Origin: Rhizobiaceae bacterium
GTDB taxonomy: Bacteria > Pseudomonadota > Alphaproteobacteria > Rhizobiales > Rhizobiaceae
Assembly: GCA_030065115.1 (NCBI GenBank)
Contig: JASJDO010000013.1
Coordinates: forward strand, 1 to 43,207
Length of the DNA: 43,207 bases
Direction: 5' to 3'
The first letter of the stretch is position 1. Each line of letters begins with the position of its first letter. This document shows, piece by piece, positions 26,406-34,816 of the stretch. The translations under genes were made by a program, and so were the position numbers. The notes under the pieces are model-generated. The model worked only from the letters and a program-made list of their open reading frames with translations, was not told the DNA's origin and made no database searches.

Positions 26406-27935
26406 TCAGGCCGCCATCGGCATTCTGTTACCCGCAGATCGATAGGCAATTGCTTCTGCAAGATGTATCCGTGAAACTTCTTCACTGTCATCGAGGTCAG
26501 CTATGGTACGGGATACTTTCAAGATCCGGTGATATGCACGAGCAGAAAACTTAAGGTGCTGAGCTGCCTCACGGAGCAGTTCTTCTCCGTCTTTATCAGG
26601 AGCAGCAATCGTTTCAGCCATGGCAGCAGGCAAGGCTGAGTTCGTCACACCGTTCAGGCCCAGATCAGCCGATCTGACGAACTGACGTTCACGCGCTGCT
26701 TTTACACGTTTAGCCACAATTGCAGAGGCTTCTCCCGCCTCCCGGTTGATCAAATCTGAGGCGGTAACAGTCGGCACATCAACCCGGATATCTATCCTGT
26801 CTAGCAAAGGGCCTGAAATGCGCGCTTGATAATCACCGGCACATCGGTCACCGCGCTTGCAGGTATGCCCCGGTTCTCCTGCCATTCCACAGCGACAAGG
26901 GTTCATGGCGGCAATCAGTTGAACTCGGGAGGGATAAGTTATCCGGTGGTTCGCCCTTGCGATAATTGTCTCTCCATTTTCAATCGGCTGGCGCAATGAA
27001 TCCAAGACCTGTGGCGAAAATTCGGGAAACTCATCCAAGAACAAAATTCCGTTATGGGCCAGAGAAACCTCTCCCGGCCGCGCTCGAACACCGCCGCCCA
27101 CCATTGCAGCCATTGAAGCAGAATGGTGCGGGCTTCGAAATGGGCGCCGATTGCTCAATTTCCCATCTGCAAGCTCACCGGCAATGGATGCGATCATCGA
27201 AACTTCAAGCAGTTCAGGCGGTGTCAGATCAGGCAAAATTCCGGCAATCCGTGCAGCAAGCATTGATTTGCCAGAGCCGGGAGGCCCCACCATCAATAGA
27301 TTGTGCCCACCAGCAGCCGCAATCTCAAGCGCCCGTTTCGCGGTTTCCTGACCCTTTATGTCAGAAAGATCAGGGAATGGCTCGCTAGCATTTTGAAGTG
27401 CAGGCAGCGGTTTTGAAAGCAATTGTGTGCCCCGAAAATGATTTGCCAGCGATATAAGATTGAAAGGAGCCAAAATGCTCATGTCCGCATCCGCCCATGC
27501 AGCTTCCGGACCGCAAACGCTCGGGCAAATGAGTCCTTTCTCCTGAGCATTCGCACTGATGGCAGCAGGTAAGGCGCCAGCAACATGTGATAGTGATCCA
27601 TCCAGCGCCAATTCACCGATCACAACATAATCGGCCAATGCATCGCTTGGAATAGCGCCCAAAGCGGCCATCAACCCAAGTGCGATTGGCAGGTCGTAAT
27701 GGCTACCCTCTTTTGGCAGATCCGCAGGCGCCAGATTAACAGTGATGCGTTTCGGCGGCAGAGAAAGACCGGAAGCATGCAATGCTGCCATCACCCTTTC
27801 GCGACTTTCAGCAACTGCCTTGTCAGGCAAACCTACTATTGCAAAATGCAGTTTTCCGGGCGCAATCATCACCTGCACATCGACAGGAACCGCTTCAACG
27901 CCTTGAAAGGCGACTGTGTTAACTTTCGCTACCAT
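26406..27935 (-). CDS. comM: ComM/YifB-type Mg-chelatase-like AAA ATPase
   Basis: Family knowledge: ComM is a hexameric helicase that extends branch migration of incoming DNA during natural transformation, and related YifB proteins are widespread in non-competent bacteria. The 509-residue product has the N-terminal Lon-protease-like fold (MVAKVNTVAFQGVEAVPVDV, HFAIVGLPDKAVAESRERV), Walker A MVGPPGSGKSMLAARI near residue 218, Walker B GILFLDEFPEF, and the cysteine block MNPCRCGMAGEPGHTCKRGD. ATG at 27935 is the family start; a longer frame back to 28229 would run into the divergent cyclase. A LexA-type box and a TTGACA promoter lie just upstream. Confidence 0.94.
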   Translation of the reverse strand: MVAKVNTVAFQGVEAVPVDVQVMIAPGKLHFAIVGLPDKAVAESRERVMAALHASGLSLPPKRITVNLAPADLPKEGSHYDLPIALGLMAALGAIPSDALADYVVIGELALDGSLSHVAGALPAAISANAQEKGLICPSVCGPEAAWADADMSILAPFNLISLANHFRGTQLLSKPLPALQNASEPFPDLSDIKGQETAKRALEIAAAGGHNLLMVGPPGSGKSMLAARIAGILPDLTPPELLEVSMIASIAGELADGKLSNRRPFRSPHHSASMAAMVGGGVRARPGEVSLAHNGILFLDEFPEFSPQVLDSLRQPIENGETIIARANHRITYPSRVQLIAAMNPCRCGMAGEPGHTCKRGDRCAGDYQARISGPLLDRIDIRVDVPTVTASDLINREAGEASAIVAKRVKAARERQFVRSADLGLNGVTNSALPAAMAETIAAPDKDGEELLREAAQHLKFSARAYHRILKVSRTIADLDDSEEVSRIHLAEAIAYRSAGNRMPMAA

Positions 27936-27954
27936 TTCCACAACCCTTTCCCAA

Positions 27955-27983
27955 AGCGTAAAATCACTTTGCCACACTGTCAA
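27955..27983 (-). promoter_or_regulatory. Probable comM promoter
   Basis: On the minus strand TTGACA (27983-27978), a 17-base spacer and TACGCT (27960-27955) form a good housekeeping promoter 20 bases before the comM ATG. The -35 directly abuts the LexA-type box at 27984-27998, so LexA binding would block polymerase. Confidence 0.55.
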
Positions 27984-27998
27984 GAACAAAAATAGAAC
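27984..27998. promoter_or_regulatory. LexA (SOS) box of the alphaproteobacterial type
   Basis: GAAC (27984-27987), seven bases (AAAAATA), GAAC (27995-27998): exactly the direct-repeat GAAC-N7-GAAC / GTTC-N7-GTTC operator known for LexA of Rhizobiales and relatives. It adjoins the comM -35 element. comM is, as I recall, a reported member of the alphaproteobacterial SOS regulon. The match is seen; regulation is inference. Confidence 0.75.
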
Positions 27999-28100
27999 AA
28001 ATGATACTCGGGAAAGTGATCGCCAAGTGATGAAGGCCGGATTGCCGTTCAATTTCTGGTTGAATACATTTGCATGGCTGTTCGTGAAGTGGAGCGACCT

Positions 28101-29456
28101 GTGAAATTCAGGGAATACCTTTTGAATAACTTTCTGAAATCCCGCGACATGGCGATTCTGCCGAACCGCGTCCGGGAGCGATTGCTGGACCGCGAACGCG
28201 CAAACGAAGTGCTCGTTCGCCTCATCCAACTCTCAATCGTGTTGATGTTTGCCGTATTGTATGCCCTCGCCACCAAGACCGGCCTTCAGGCAGATTTCCA
28301 ACCCGTTCCCATGGTGCTGACGGCTTATATTGCACTTTCGACCATCGGTCTTTTTTGGGCCATACGCTCAAAGCTTCCCGATTGGGCTGTCTATTTCTCA
28401 GTCATCATTGATTTTGGATTACTCTACTCGCTTATGATCAGCTTTCATTTCCAGTACGAGCAACCCCCATCATTCATCCTTAAAGCGCCAACGCTTCTGT
28501 ATGTTTTCATATTCATTGCGTTGCGAGCCTTGCGTCTGGAATGGAAGTTTGTCGCAGCGGCAGGAATCGTTGCAGCAATCGGATGGGCATTGGTTGTTTT
28601 GTATGTGACCACTACTGATCCCCAATCCACTATGATCACGAAATCATATGTGGCCTATCTGACGTCTAACTCGGTCCTCATTGGCGCGGAAGTCGACAAA
28701 ATCATCTCCATTCTGGCAGTTACCGGAATTCTGGTGCTCGTGGTGAACGCATCAAATAACCTGCTGGTAACAGCAGTGGCCGAGCAAACAGCAGCTAGTG
28801 ATTTTTCCAGATTTTTTGACAAGCGCATAGCCCAGGACATTCGCGACAGCTCGGATATTCTGGAGGCCGGGCATGGCGAACGACGGTCTATGGCAATCCT
28901 GAACATCGATATCCGAGGTTTCACAACATATGCAGCACACCGTGAAGCATCCGATGTGATGAAAATGCTGTCCGCATATCAGGGGAAGGTTGTCCCGATT
29001 CTGCAGGATCATGGTGCCATCATTGACAAATTCATGGGCGACGGGATCATGGCAACCTTGGGCGTGGATGGGTCAAGCGAAACCCAGATCTGTCGCAAGG
29101 CAATCGAGGCGGCTGAAACCATTTTGATGGACAATCAAAGCTGGTCTGATCCCCTGCTGCTGCAACCGGACAATACGCCCATAAAAATTGGTATCGGCAT
29201 TGCGGGCGGCCCGGTTACATTTGGCGCTGTTGGTCAGGGAGACCGGTTGGAGATGACCGTAATCGGTGCCCCGGTGAACACATCTGCAAAACTGGAAAAG
29301 CATAACAAAGTGCTGGGCACCGAATGCATTGTCAGCAAAGAGATGTGGGATGAGGCTACCAAGGAGGGTTACGCCGGGAAATTAAGTCCAAAGTTCTTGC
29401 AAACCAGGGTTGAAGGGATCGATGAAATCCAGTCAATTGCGGTTCTGACTTTATAA
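28101..29456 (+). CDS. Membrane class III adenylate/guanylate cyclase
   Basis: A 451-residue protein with a short basic N-terminus, six predicted membrane helices (about residues 40-225), a linker helix and a class III cyclase catalytic domain (about 262-451). Metal-binding Asp270 (LNIDIRGFT) and Asp314 (FMGDGIMAT) are present. The transition-state pair reads VNTSAKLEKH: Asn393 is kept but the usual Arg is Lys397, and the purine-contact region is EMTVIG rather than the common D-Y/F-T. Activity and ATP/GTP choice are therefore open. GTG at 28101 is preferred, with GGAG six bases upstream; ATG at 28074 is an alternative without a ribosome site. It is divergent from comM; the aminotransferase follows 18 bases after its stop. 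Confidence 0.9.
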   Translation: MKFREYLLNNFLKSRDMAILPNRVRERLLDRERANEVLVRLIQLSIVLMFAVLYALATKTGLQADFQPVPMVLTAYIALSTIGLFWAIRSKLPDWAVYFSVIIDFGLLYSLMISFHFQYEQPPSFILKAPTLLYVFIFIALRALRLEWKFVAAAGIVAAIGWALVVLYVTTTDPQSTMITKSYVAYLTSNSVLIGAEVDKIISILAVTGILVLVVNASNNLLVTAVAEQTAASDFSRFFDKRIAQDIRDSSDILEAGHGERRSMAILNIDIRGFTTYAAHREASDVMKMLSAYQGKVVPILQDHGAIIDKFMGDGIMATLGVDGSSETQICRKAIEAAETILMDNQSWSDPLLLQPDNTPIKIGIGIAGGPVTFGAVGQGDRLEMTVIGAPVNTSAKLEKHNKVLGTECIVSKEMWDEATKEGYAGKLSPKFLQTRVEGIDEIQSIAVLTL

Positions 29457-29474
29457 CACTGGAATGAACACATT

Positions 29475-30638
29475 ATGACAGCAATTGACGGGCTTCGTAG
29501 CACCGGTTTGAGCATACCGATCTCGCGCATCCGGGAACTTGCGAACCGGCATATGGGAAACAATGCACTCATACCACTGTGGTTTGGTGAACCCGATGTT
29601 CCGACACCGGAATTCATTATAGAGCCTGCGCATCGCGCAATGTTGGACGGCAAAACCACTTACAATGAAGGTCTCGGAAAACCCTGGTTGAGATCAGCAA
29701 TCGCGAACTACATGACCGGTCTTTATGCGACAGACATCTCTATCAATCGGATTGCTGTCACGGTTTCTGGTACAAATGCAGTCAATCTTGCGTTTCAACT
29801 ACTCATGACTCCCGGAGACAAGCTGGTTACAACCACGCCTTCATTTCCAACCCTGCTGACAGTTCCACAATTGCAGCAAGCGGAGATTGACACCATCGCA
29901 CTTAAGCCTTCCTCAAACGGATGGTCCGTAGATGTTAATGCGCTGATTGAAGCAGCAAGCAATGCCAAAATCCTGCAAATAAATTCGCCGAACAATCCAA
30001 CCGGATGGACCCTGTCATTAGAGGACATGCGCGCGATATTAAATGCTGCAAGAAAGTCAGGCTGCTGGATAATCTCGGATGAGGTCTATTCACGCATCGT
30101 CTATGATGGCAAAGCGGCACCTTCTTTTGCCGAACTAGCAGAGCCCGAGGACAGGGTTGTTATTGTAAACAGTTTCTCCAAAAGCTGGGCCATGACAGGC
30201 TGGCGTCTGGGCTGGCTCACCCTTCCACCATCCCTGCTCCCAGAGTGTGAAAAACTTATGGAATTCTCCATGTCTTGTGCCCCAGAATTCGTACAGGCTG
30301 GAGGATTGAAAGCCTTGGAAAATGGCGAAGACTTTATTGCAGAACAGATGGCCAGATATCGACGTGGTCGCGATGTTTCCCTCGAGCGACTTTCAGCAAT
30401 GAGCGGGGTGACCGTCGTCCCACCCCATGCAGCATTTTATGCGTTTTTTCAGATTGAAGGCGTGAGAGATGATGTCGCGCTTGCAGAGCAAATCGCCAAA
30501 GATGCACAAGTCGGGATAGCACCCGGTTCAGCTTTTGATCCAACATTGGAAAACTGGTTCAGAATCTGCTTTGCAAAGGATGAAGCGCTTTTAAACGAAG
30601 CATTCGATCGCCTCGAAGCGTTTTTGAAATCAAGATAG
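29475..30638 (+). CDS. Class I/II pyridoxal-phosphate aminotransferase
   Basis: A fold-type I aminotransferase of 387 residues. The substrate-binding region reads YNEGLGKPWLRSAI, then SGTNAVNLAFQLL, INSPNNPTGW (Asn contacting PLP), ISDEVYSRIVYDG (Asp and Tyr), and the Schiff-base lysine in VNSFSKSWAMTGWRLGWL. The closest general group is AspC/PatA-like aspartate or aromatic aminotransferases; the amino acid substrate cannot be settled from sequence. It follows the cyclase with 18 bases between and is probably cotranscribed. Its 3' end is eight bases from the convergent HemY-like gene. Confidence 0.92.
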   Translation: MTAIDGLRSTGLSIPISRIRELANRHMGNNALIPLWFGEPDVPTPEFIIEPAHRAMLDGKTTYNEGLGKPWLRSAIANYMTGLYATDISINRIAVTVSGTNAVNLAFQLLMTPGDKLVTTTPSFPTLLTVPQLQQAEIDTIALKPSSNGWSVDVNALIEAASNAKILQINSPNNPTGWTLSLEDMRAILNAARKSGCWIISDEVYSRIVYDGKAAPSFAELAEPEDRVVIVNSFSKSWAMTGWRLGWLTLPPSLLPECEKLMEFSMSCAPEFVQAGGLKALENGEDFIAEQMARYRRGRDVSLERLSAMSGVTVVPPHAAFYAFFQIEGVRDDVALAEQIAKDAQVGIAPGSAFDPTLENWFRICFAKDEALLNEAFDRLEAFLKSR

Positions 30639-30646
30639 AGAAGAAC

Positions 30647-32533
30647 TCAGAATAGTTTGAAGCCCTTCTTGGGCGGCTCTTTGTCAGGATGCGGTCCTGG
30701 ATCATCCGGCCGCCGATCCAATGGAAACTTGACCGTGTTCTCGAAAGGGGACGACGCCTCCGCATTCTCATCCTCAGACATGGGCAAAGGCTTGGCAGGT
30801 TCTTCCTTATTCTCCAAACTAGCCTCGGTATCTTCTGGCGATTTCGCGCTCTCAATGGAAACCACATTGTCAGCGACGTCATCCGACACCGGATCTGATG
30901 AAACTTCGTCTTTTGATATGATTTTATTTTCGGTCAATTCTGGGTCCGGTTTCGCGGTTTCCGGTTCCGAATGATCTTCAGCGCTCAATGTTTCTTCTGG
31001 CTTCTCGGCAACAATCTCATCAGACATTTCAGTTTCTAAAGAATTGGAAACACCATCTTCTTCAACGATTTCTGCTTCAATAACCTGATTATCCTCAGCA
31101 GTATCGCCTTTATCTTGAGCCGTTTCGGCCTCGGCTACTGCCGCTGAAGGGATTGGAGACGGAATTGGTTTTGCTTGTTCCTGCAATTCCTCAATTGACA
31201 TAACAGGCGCTTTTTCTTCACCAAGCTGTGCTACCGGGACCTTCCATTCAAATGCGTCAATTTCACCGGTTACAGGCGATATTGGCATCCATTCTTCTGA
31301 AACATGGCCATCAGCCGTCCAGGCTTCATCCGCTGGCGCCCGCACAGCCCTTGAAAGCCAATCCCGCATCCGCCCCTGGTCGCCATGTTGGCCTTCTTCA
31401 ATGTCTGCCATCAGAAGACAAGCCCGCTCGGTCGGACGTGTCGTGAGCACAGGTTCCAACGCAGAACGTGCCTCATCCCATTCATTTGCATCAATGGCTG
31501 CAATTGCAACCGCAAGACTGCCCTCAGGATGATTCGCCTTCAAGCCAGCTAGTTTCTTGGCACGCTTCAAACGATCTTGAACCGAATCACCCGCTCGAAC
31601 GGTTGCATATGCTTCCGCCAACTCTGGATGCGGCGTTTGTTTCCAAGCTGCTTCCAGTATTTTGGAAGCACCACGAATGTCACCCAAACGGGCTGCTGAA
31701 CGCGCGAATGCTGTCGCTGCCGGAACAAGATCCTTGGCAAGCTTGTGCGCCTCTTTGGAAAGCTTTTTCGCCCTCTCCGGCTCCGCCTGCTCGACAGAAA
31801 TTGCTTTGGCGGTCAACAATACAGCACGATGTCGCTTTGCTTTAACACGATCGATCAAGCCTGCTGACCGATTTGCTTCCAGCGTTTGAATGGCTGCATC
31901 CCAATCAGCATCGCTCGCCTGATATCGCAACTTTGCGGTTCCTGCCCAAGGCAGCGAAGGTGCTTGCTTTGCTGCCTCTTCAGCGTAATGTCTGGCAGCT
32001 TCCGGTTGGCCTTGCCTCTCTGCCTCCAGAAACAAGCCCCGAAGCGCGACCATGCGGGTATCTTCGTTTTCAAGCATGGTTTTGAAATTCGCTGTCGCCT
32101 CTTCACGATTGCCTTCAAGAAGCGCTGTTTGTGTACCCAAAAGTGCAACAAGCGGATCATTCTTCAAGAGTTTTCCGCTTTCCTTCGCAAGGCTGCGAGC
32201 AGTATCGACATCGCCCGAACTTGCAGCAATCAGTCCCCTGGATAGTGCACGATATCCCCGCTCCTTGCGACGATTGTCAAAAAACCGGGTAATAATACCG
32301 GGCATGCCAAATATGCCCTTGAAGAGACTGGTTAGAAACATAACCAGAGCGATCAGAATGATGAGCGCAACGATGCCGGTTGTCAGGGGTATTCCAACTT
32401 CCTCACCCGGGCGTCCAAGGTTGGAGGCAAGCCAGTCCCACTTTAGAAAGATCGTGCCAGGATTGTCAGCTACCCAAGCAAACAGGAGGCCCAAACCCAA
32501 AACAATCAGAAGAAAAACAAGAAAACGAAACAT
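30647..32533 (-). CDS. HemY-type TPR membrane protein with acidic C-terminal extension
   Basis: A 628-residue protein of the proteobacterial HemY family (heme operon protein of unknown function; not the protoporphyrinogen oxidase also called HemY). Two N-terminal membrane helices (MFRFLVFLLIVLGLGLLFAW and a second near 50-72), then TPR helices (about 95-400). The last 190 or so residues are low-complexity, rich in Glu, Asp, Ser and Pro, and end in a short basic motif (KEPPKKGFKLF). The acidic extension resembles that of other alphaproteobacterial members as I recall. It is the last gene of hemC-hemD-mic60-hemY, 17 bases after mic60. Confidence 0.9.
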   Translation of the reverse strand: MFRFLVFLLIVLGLGLLFAWVADNPGTIFLKWDWLASNLGRPGEEVGIPLTTGIVALIILIALVMFLTSLFKGIFGMPGIITRFFDNRRKERGYRALSRGLIAASSGDVDTARSLAKESGKLLKNDPLVALLGTQTALLEGNREEATANFKTMLENEDTRMVALRGLFLEAERQGQPEAARHYAEEAAKQAPSLPWAGTAKLRYQASDADWDAAIQTLEANRSAGLIDRVKAKRHRAVLLTAKAISVEQAEPERAKKLSKEAHKLAKDLVPAATAFARSAARLGDIRGASKILEAAWKQTPHPELAEAYATVRAGDSVQDRLKRAKKLAGLKANHPEGSLAVAIAAIDANEWDEARSALEPVLTTRPTERACLLMADIEEGQHGDQGRMRDWLSRAVRAPADEAWTADGHVSEEWMPISPVTGEIDAFEWKVPVAQLGEEKAPVMSIEELQEQAKPIPSPIPSAAVAEAETAQDKGDTAEDNQVIEAEIVEEDGVSNSLETEMSDEIVAEKPEETLSAEDHSEPETAKPDPELTENKIISKDEVSSDPVSDDVADNVVSIESAKSPEDTEASLENKEEPAKPLPMSEDENAEASSPFENTVKFPLDRRPDDPGPHPDKEPPKKGFKLF

Positions 32534-32550
32534 GATACTGGCCCTTCTGA

Positions 32551-33996
32551 TTAACCCGCTTGTGCCGAGAGATTATTGGAAAGTGTTTCGTAAAGCGTAA
32601 AAGCTTCGATACGAAGTTGAACTTTCTCAAGCCATGCTTGACCGGCTTGTTTGGTTGTCGCAGGGAGCGTGTCCCATTCAGATATGACACCGGTTAGATT
32701 GCCATTCTCAAGATTTGCTTTCACACGCGAAAGAATGGCAACTTCTGAATCACCCTGTTGTGGACCAGAAGAGCGGAAAGAAACAAGGTTTCTTGCATTT
32801 GCCCAAAATCGTTCTGAGATACCGCCTGATTGCGTATCGGCAACCGGGTTTTGAACAGCATTAGTCAAAGCGCCCAATTCCGCCAGAAGTTCGCTACGGC
32901 TGGGAACGCCAGACTTTGCAAGTTCAGAAAGGCGTTCCGTCTCTGCAGTCTTGCCGCCGAGAGACTCAATCGATGCAACTGCCAGGGAAATTGGATCATC
33001 ATTCTCCAATGCAGCACCCAACGCATTAACAGCGACTGAGCGCGCTACCTTCTCACTGGCTTTTACAGACGCAACTGTTTCTTGCATGGTGGATGACTGG
33101 GAGTTCAATGCGGCCACATCTTCGGCGTTTGAGTTGACCGTCTCCCTGATCGATGAAACTGAAGTTTCAATCTCTCCAATGCGCGCCTCAAGAGGACCAA
33201 GATCAATCGAGGGTACATTGCTGACATTTGCCAGTTCACCAACACTGGCCTCAAGATTTTCCAGGCGTTGTGTAACAGAAGCAATGGCAGCAGCAACTTC
33301 GCCTGAGCTTGCATCCGCGCCTTCTTCTGCAGCTTTGGCAATAGATGAAAGCGTTTGGTTTACATCCACGAGACCGGTTTCGAGTTCCGCCAAACGACCA
33401 GCCATCGCTTCATCAGCACTGCCTCCATTTGAAGCTTCTTCGATTTTTTCAAGCCGGTCACGAATAGGAGTGAGATCAACCGGCTCAGAAGACGATTGCA
33501 GAGCTTCAAATTGTTTCTTCAAGCCAGCAATTTCTGCGGAAGTCTCAGCTGATACTGTCTGCCCGGCATCGCCCGAATAAAGCGAACCAACCAATGGAAT
33601 ATTTTTTGCTCCATCAAATTGGCCAATTGCGCCCAGCCCAATAATCGCAGCGGCAGCACCAGTCAGGCCACCCAAAAACCCTCCACCAGACCGACCTTTT
33701 GGAGCAGGAACAGGCTTGTTTGCGGCGCTCGGCTCTTCATTCGCAGAAGCTTTTGGCTTCTCATCTTTTTTCTCCGGCTCAGGCGAAGATTCTTTTTCAG
33801 CAGATTGTCTGGCGCCAGCCCGCCCCAGAGGTTTGGACGGCGAAGCAGTTTTGCTACCGGTTGTTGCTTTTGCAGGAGCTTCTTTTTTCTCTGTAGAAGC
33901 GCCCGAAACGTCTTTCGCTTCCAGATCAATCGTCGCAGGTTTTTTAGCCCTGGTGCCGGTTTTTCTTGGACCTGTAGGTCTGGATCTGGAATTCAT
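32551..33996 (-). CDS. Mic60/mitofilin-like inner-membrane protein
   Basis: A 481-residue protein with a Lys/Ala/Pro/Glu-rich disordered N-terminus (1-103), one glycine-rich membrane helix (about 105-127: GGGFLGGLTGAAAAIIGLG), a long coiled coil (about 150-330) and a helical C-terminal domain. This layout and its position between hemD and hemY match the alphaproteobacterial Mic60 (mitofilin) homologues, the bacterial relatives of the mitochondrial cristae-junction protein, which deform membranes and contact BamA (established for the family). AGGAA lies about nine bases before the ATG. A 21-bp palindrome lies 55 bases upstream. Confidence 0.85.
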   Translation of the reverse strand: MNSRSRPTGPRKTGTRAKKPATIDLEAKDVSGASTEKKEAPAKATTGSKTASPSKPLGRAGARQSAEKESSPEPEKKDEKPKASANEEPSAANKPVPAPKGRSGGGFLGGLTGAAAAIIGLGAIGQFDGAKNIPLVGSLYSGDAGQTVSAETSAEIAGLKKQFEALQSSSEPVDLTPIRDRLEKIEEASNGGSADEAMAGRLAELETGLVDVNQTLSSIAKAAEEGADASSGEVAAAIASVTQRLENLEASVGELANVSNVPSIDLGPLEARIGEIETSVSSIRETVNSNAEDVAALNSQSSTMQETVASVKASEKVARSVAVNALGAALENDDPISLAVASIESLGGKTAETERLSELAKSGVPSRSELLAELGALTNAVQNPVADTQSGGISERFWANARNLVSFRSSGPQQGDSEVAILSRVKANLENGNLTGVISEWDTLPATTKQAGQAWLEKVQLRIEAFTLYETLSNNLSAQAG

Positions 33997-34050
33997 TACT
34001 TATGTTCCTGTTACGTTTTGTTCCAACCTGTCGGAGGAGCACTCCATTTC

Positions 34051-34071
34051 TATATTACGTAACGTAATATA
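34051..34071. promoter_or_regulatory. Perfect 21-bp palindrome between hemD and mic60
   Basis: TATATTACGT (34051-34060), a central A, and ACGTAATATA (34062-34071) are perfect 10-bp inverted arms. It sits in the 94-base gap between hemD and mic60, 55 bases before the mic60 ATG. A one-base loop makes an RNA hairpin of full length unlikely and no U-run follows, so a dimeric-regulator site is the simpler reading. The core TTACGTAACGTAA matches no operator I can name. Confidence 0.5.
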
Positions 34072-34090
34072 TTGTGTTTAACGCTCTGCA

Positions 34091-34813
34091 TCAAGCAGAT
34101 GCCAAAGACTGAAGCAGTATGAGCATATCGTCCTCGCTGGGGTTACTCGATACATAGACATCCCGCCACGGATATTTCAACATAATGTTTGTGGCGGTTT
34201 TAGAAATGCCAATGAGTGAAATAGAAGAAATGCTTGATAAATCGTTTAATGAACTTAATAATTCAGATAGATATTCCGCGCTGCGGGCCGAATAGGCCAA
34301 AACTGCTCCGTCCTTGCACCAATCTATCGCTCCTGAAAGTTCCTGCCCAGCACGATTGCATTTGCGCGTTTGGTATAATTCTACCAAATCGACCGAGTAG
34401 CCTTTTTTTTGCAACGCCAACTGCATATCGAAACTGCGATCAGGAGTTGTCGGATACAAGAATCGTTGGTTTTCAGGCAAATTGAGCTTTTCGAATTCCA
34501 GAACCAGGGCTGCGCCACCACCGGACGCAGCAATAGTCCGACTAAAACCAATTTGCTCAGCGGCTTCTTCTGTGCGTTTGCCAACGCAATACGCAACGGT
34601 GTCTGGATTGTGATTGCGCCAGTTTCGGCGCAACAAAACCTCGACGGCATTGGCGCTCGTAAAGATGATCCCATCATACGGGTAGTCAGGTAAAACCCCG
34701 CCCAAATCCTTAAGCTCGAATATCGGCAGAACGTAAGGCTCGTGGCCCAGTTTTTCGAGTTTATGCCTCGTCCTACTTGCTGCGGGTTCAGCTCGGGTAA
34801 CCAGAACGCGCAT
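34091..34813 (-). CDS. hemD: Uroporphyrinogen-III synthase
   Basis: Cyclises hydroxymethylbilane with inversion of ring D, giving uroporphyrinogen III for heme and cobalamin. The 240-residue product is a typical, poorly conserved HemD: VLVTRAEPAASRTRHKLEKLG at the N-terminus, IIFTSANAVEVLLRR, YCVGKRTEEAAEQIGF, GAVLAYSARSAEYL and SLIGISKTATNIM. The identification is supported by its place three bases after hemC on the same strand. The next gene, mic60, is 94 bases downstream. Confidence 0.94.
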   Translation of the reverse strand: MRVLVTRAEPAASRTRHKLEKLGHEPYVLPIFELKDLGGVLPDYPYDGIIFTSANAVEVLLRRNWRNHNPDTVAYCVGKRTEEAAEQIGFSRTIAASGGGAALVLEFEKLNLPENQRFLYPTTPDRSFDMQLALQKKGYSVDLVELYQTRKCNRAGQELSGAIDWCKDGAVLAYSARSAEYLSELLSSLNDLSSISSISLIGISKTATNIMLKYPWRDVYVSSNPSEDDMLILLQSLASA

Positions 34814-34816
34814 GGA

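Noticed and set aside
27936-28229. N-terminal extension of comM to 28229
   Set aside because: It would overlap the coding start of the divergent cyclase, cover the LexA box and promoter, and has no family similarity; ATG at 27935 gives the normal start.
31468-31845. Antisense frame inside the HemY-like gene
   Set aside because: The TPR and Ala/Glu-rich coding sequence produces long open antisense frames; no start signals or homology.
32951-33580. 209-codon antisense frame opposite the Mic60-like gene
   Set aside because: The Ser/Ala-rich translation is the mirror of coiled-coil codons; the minus-strand gene fits its operon and family.
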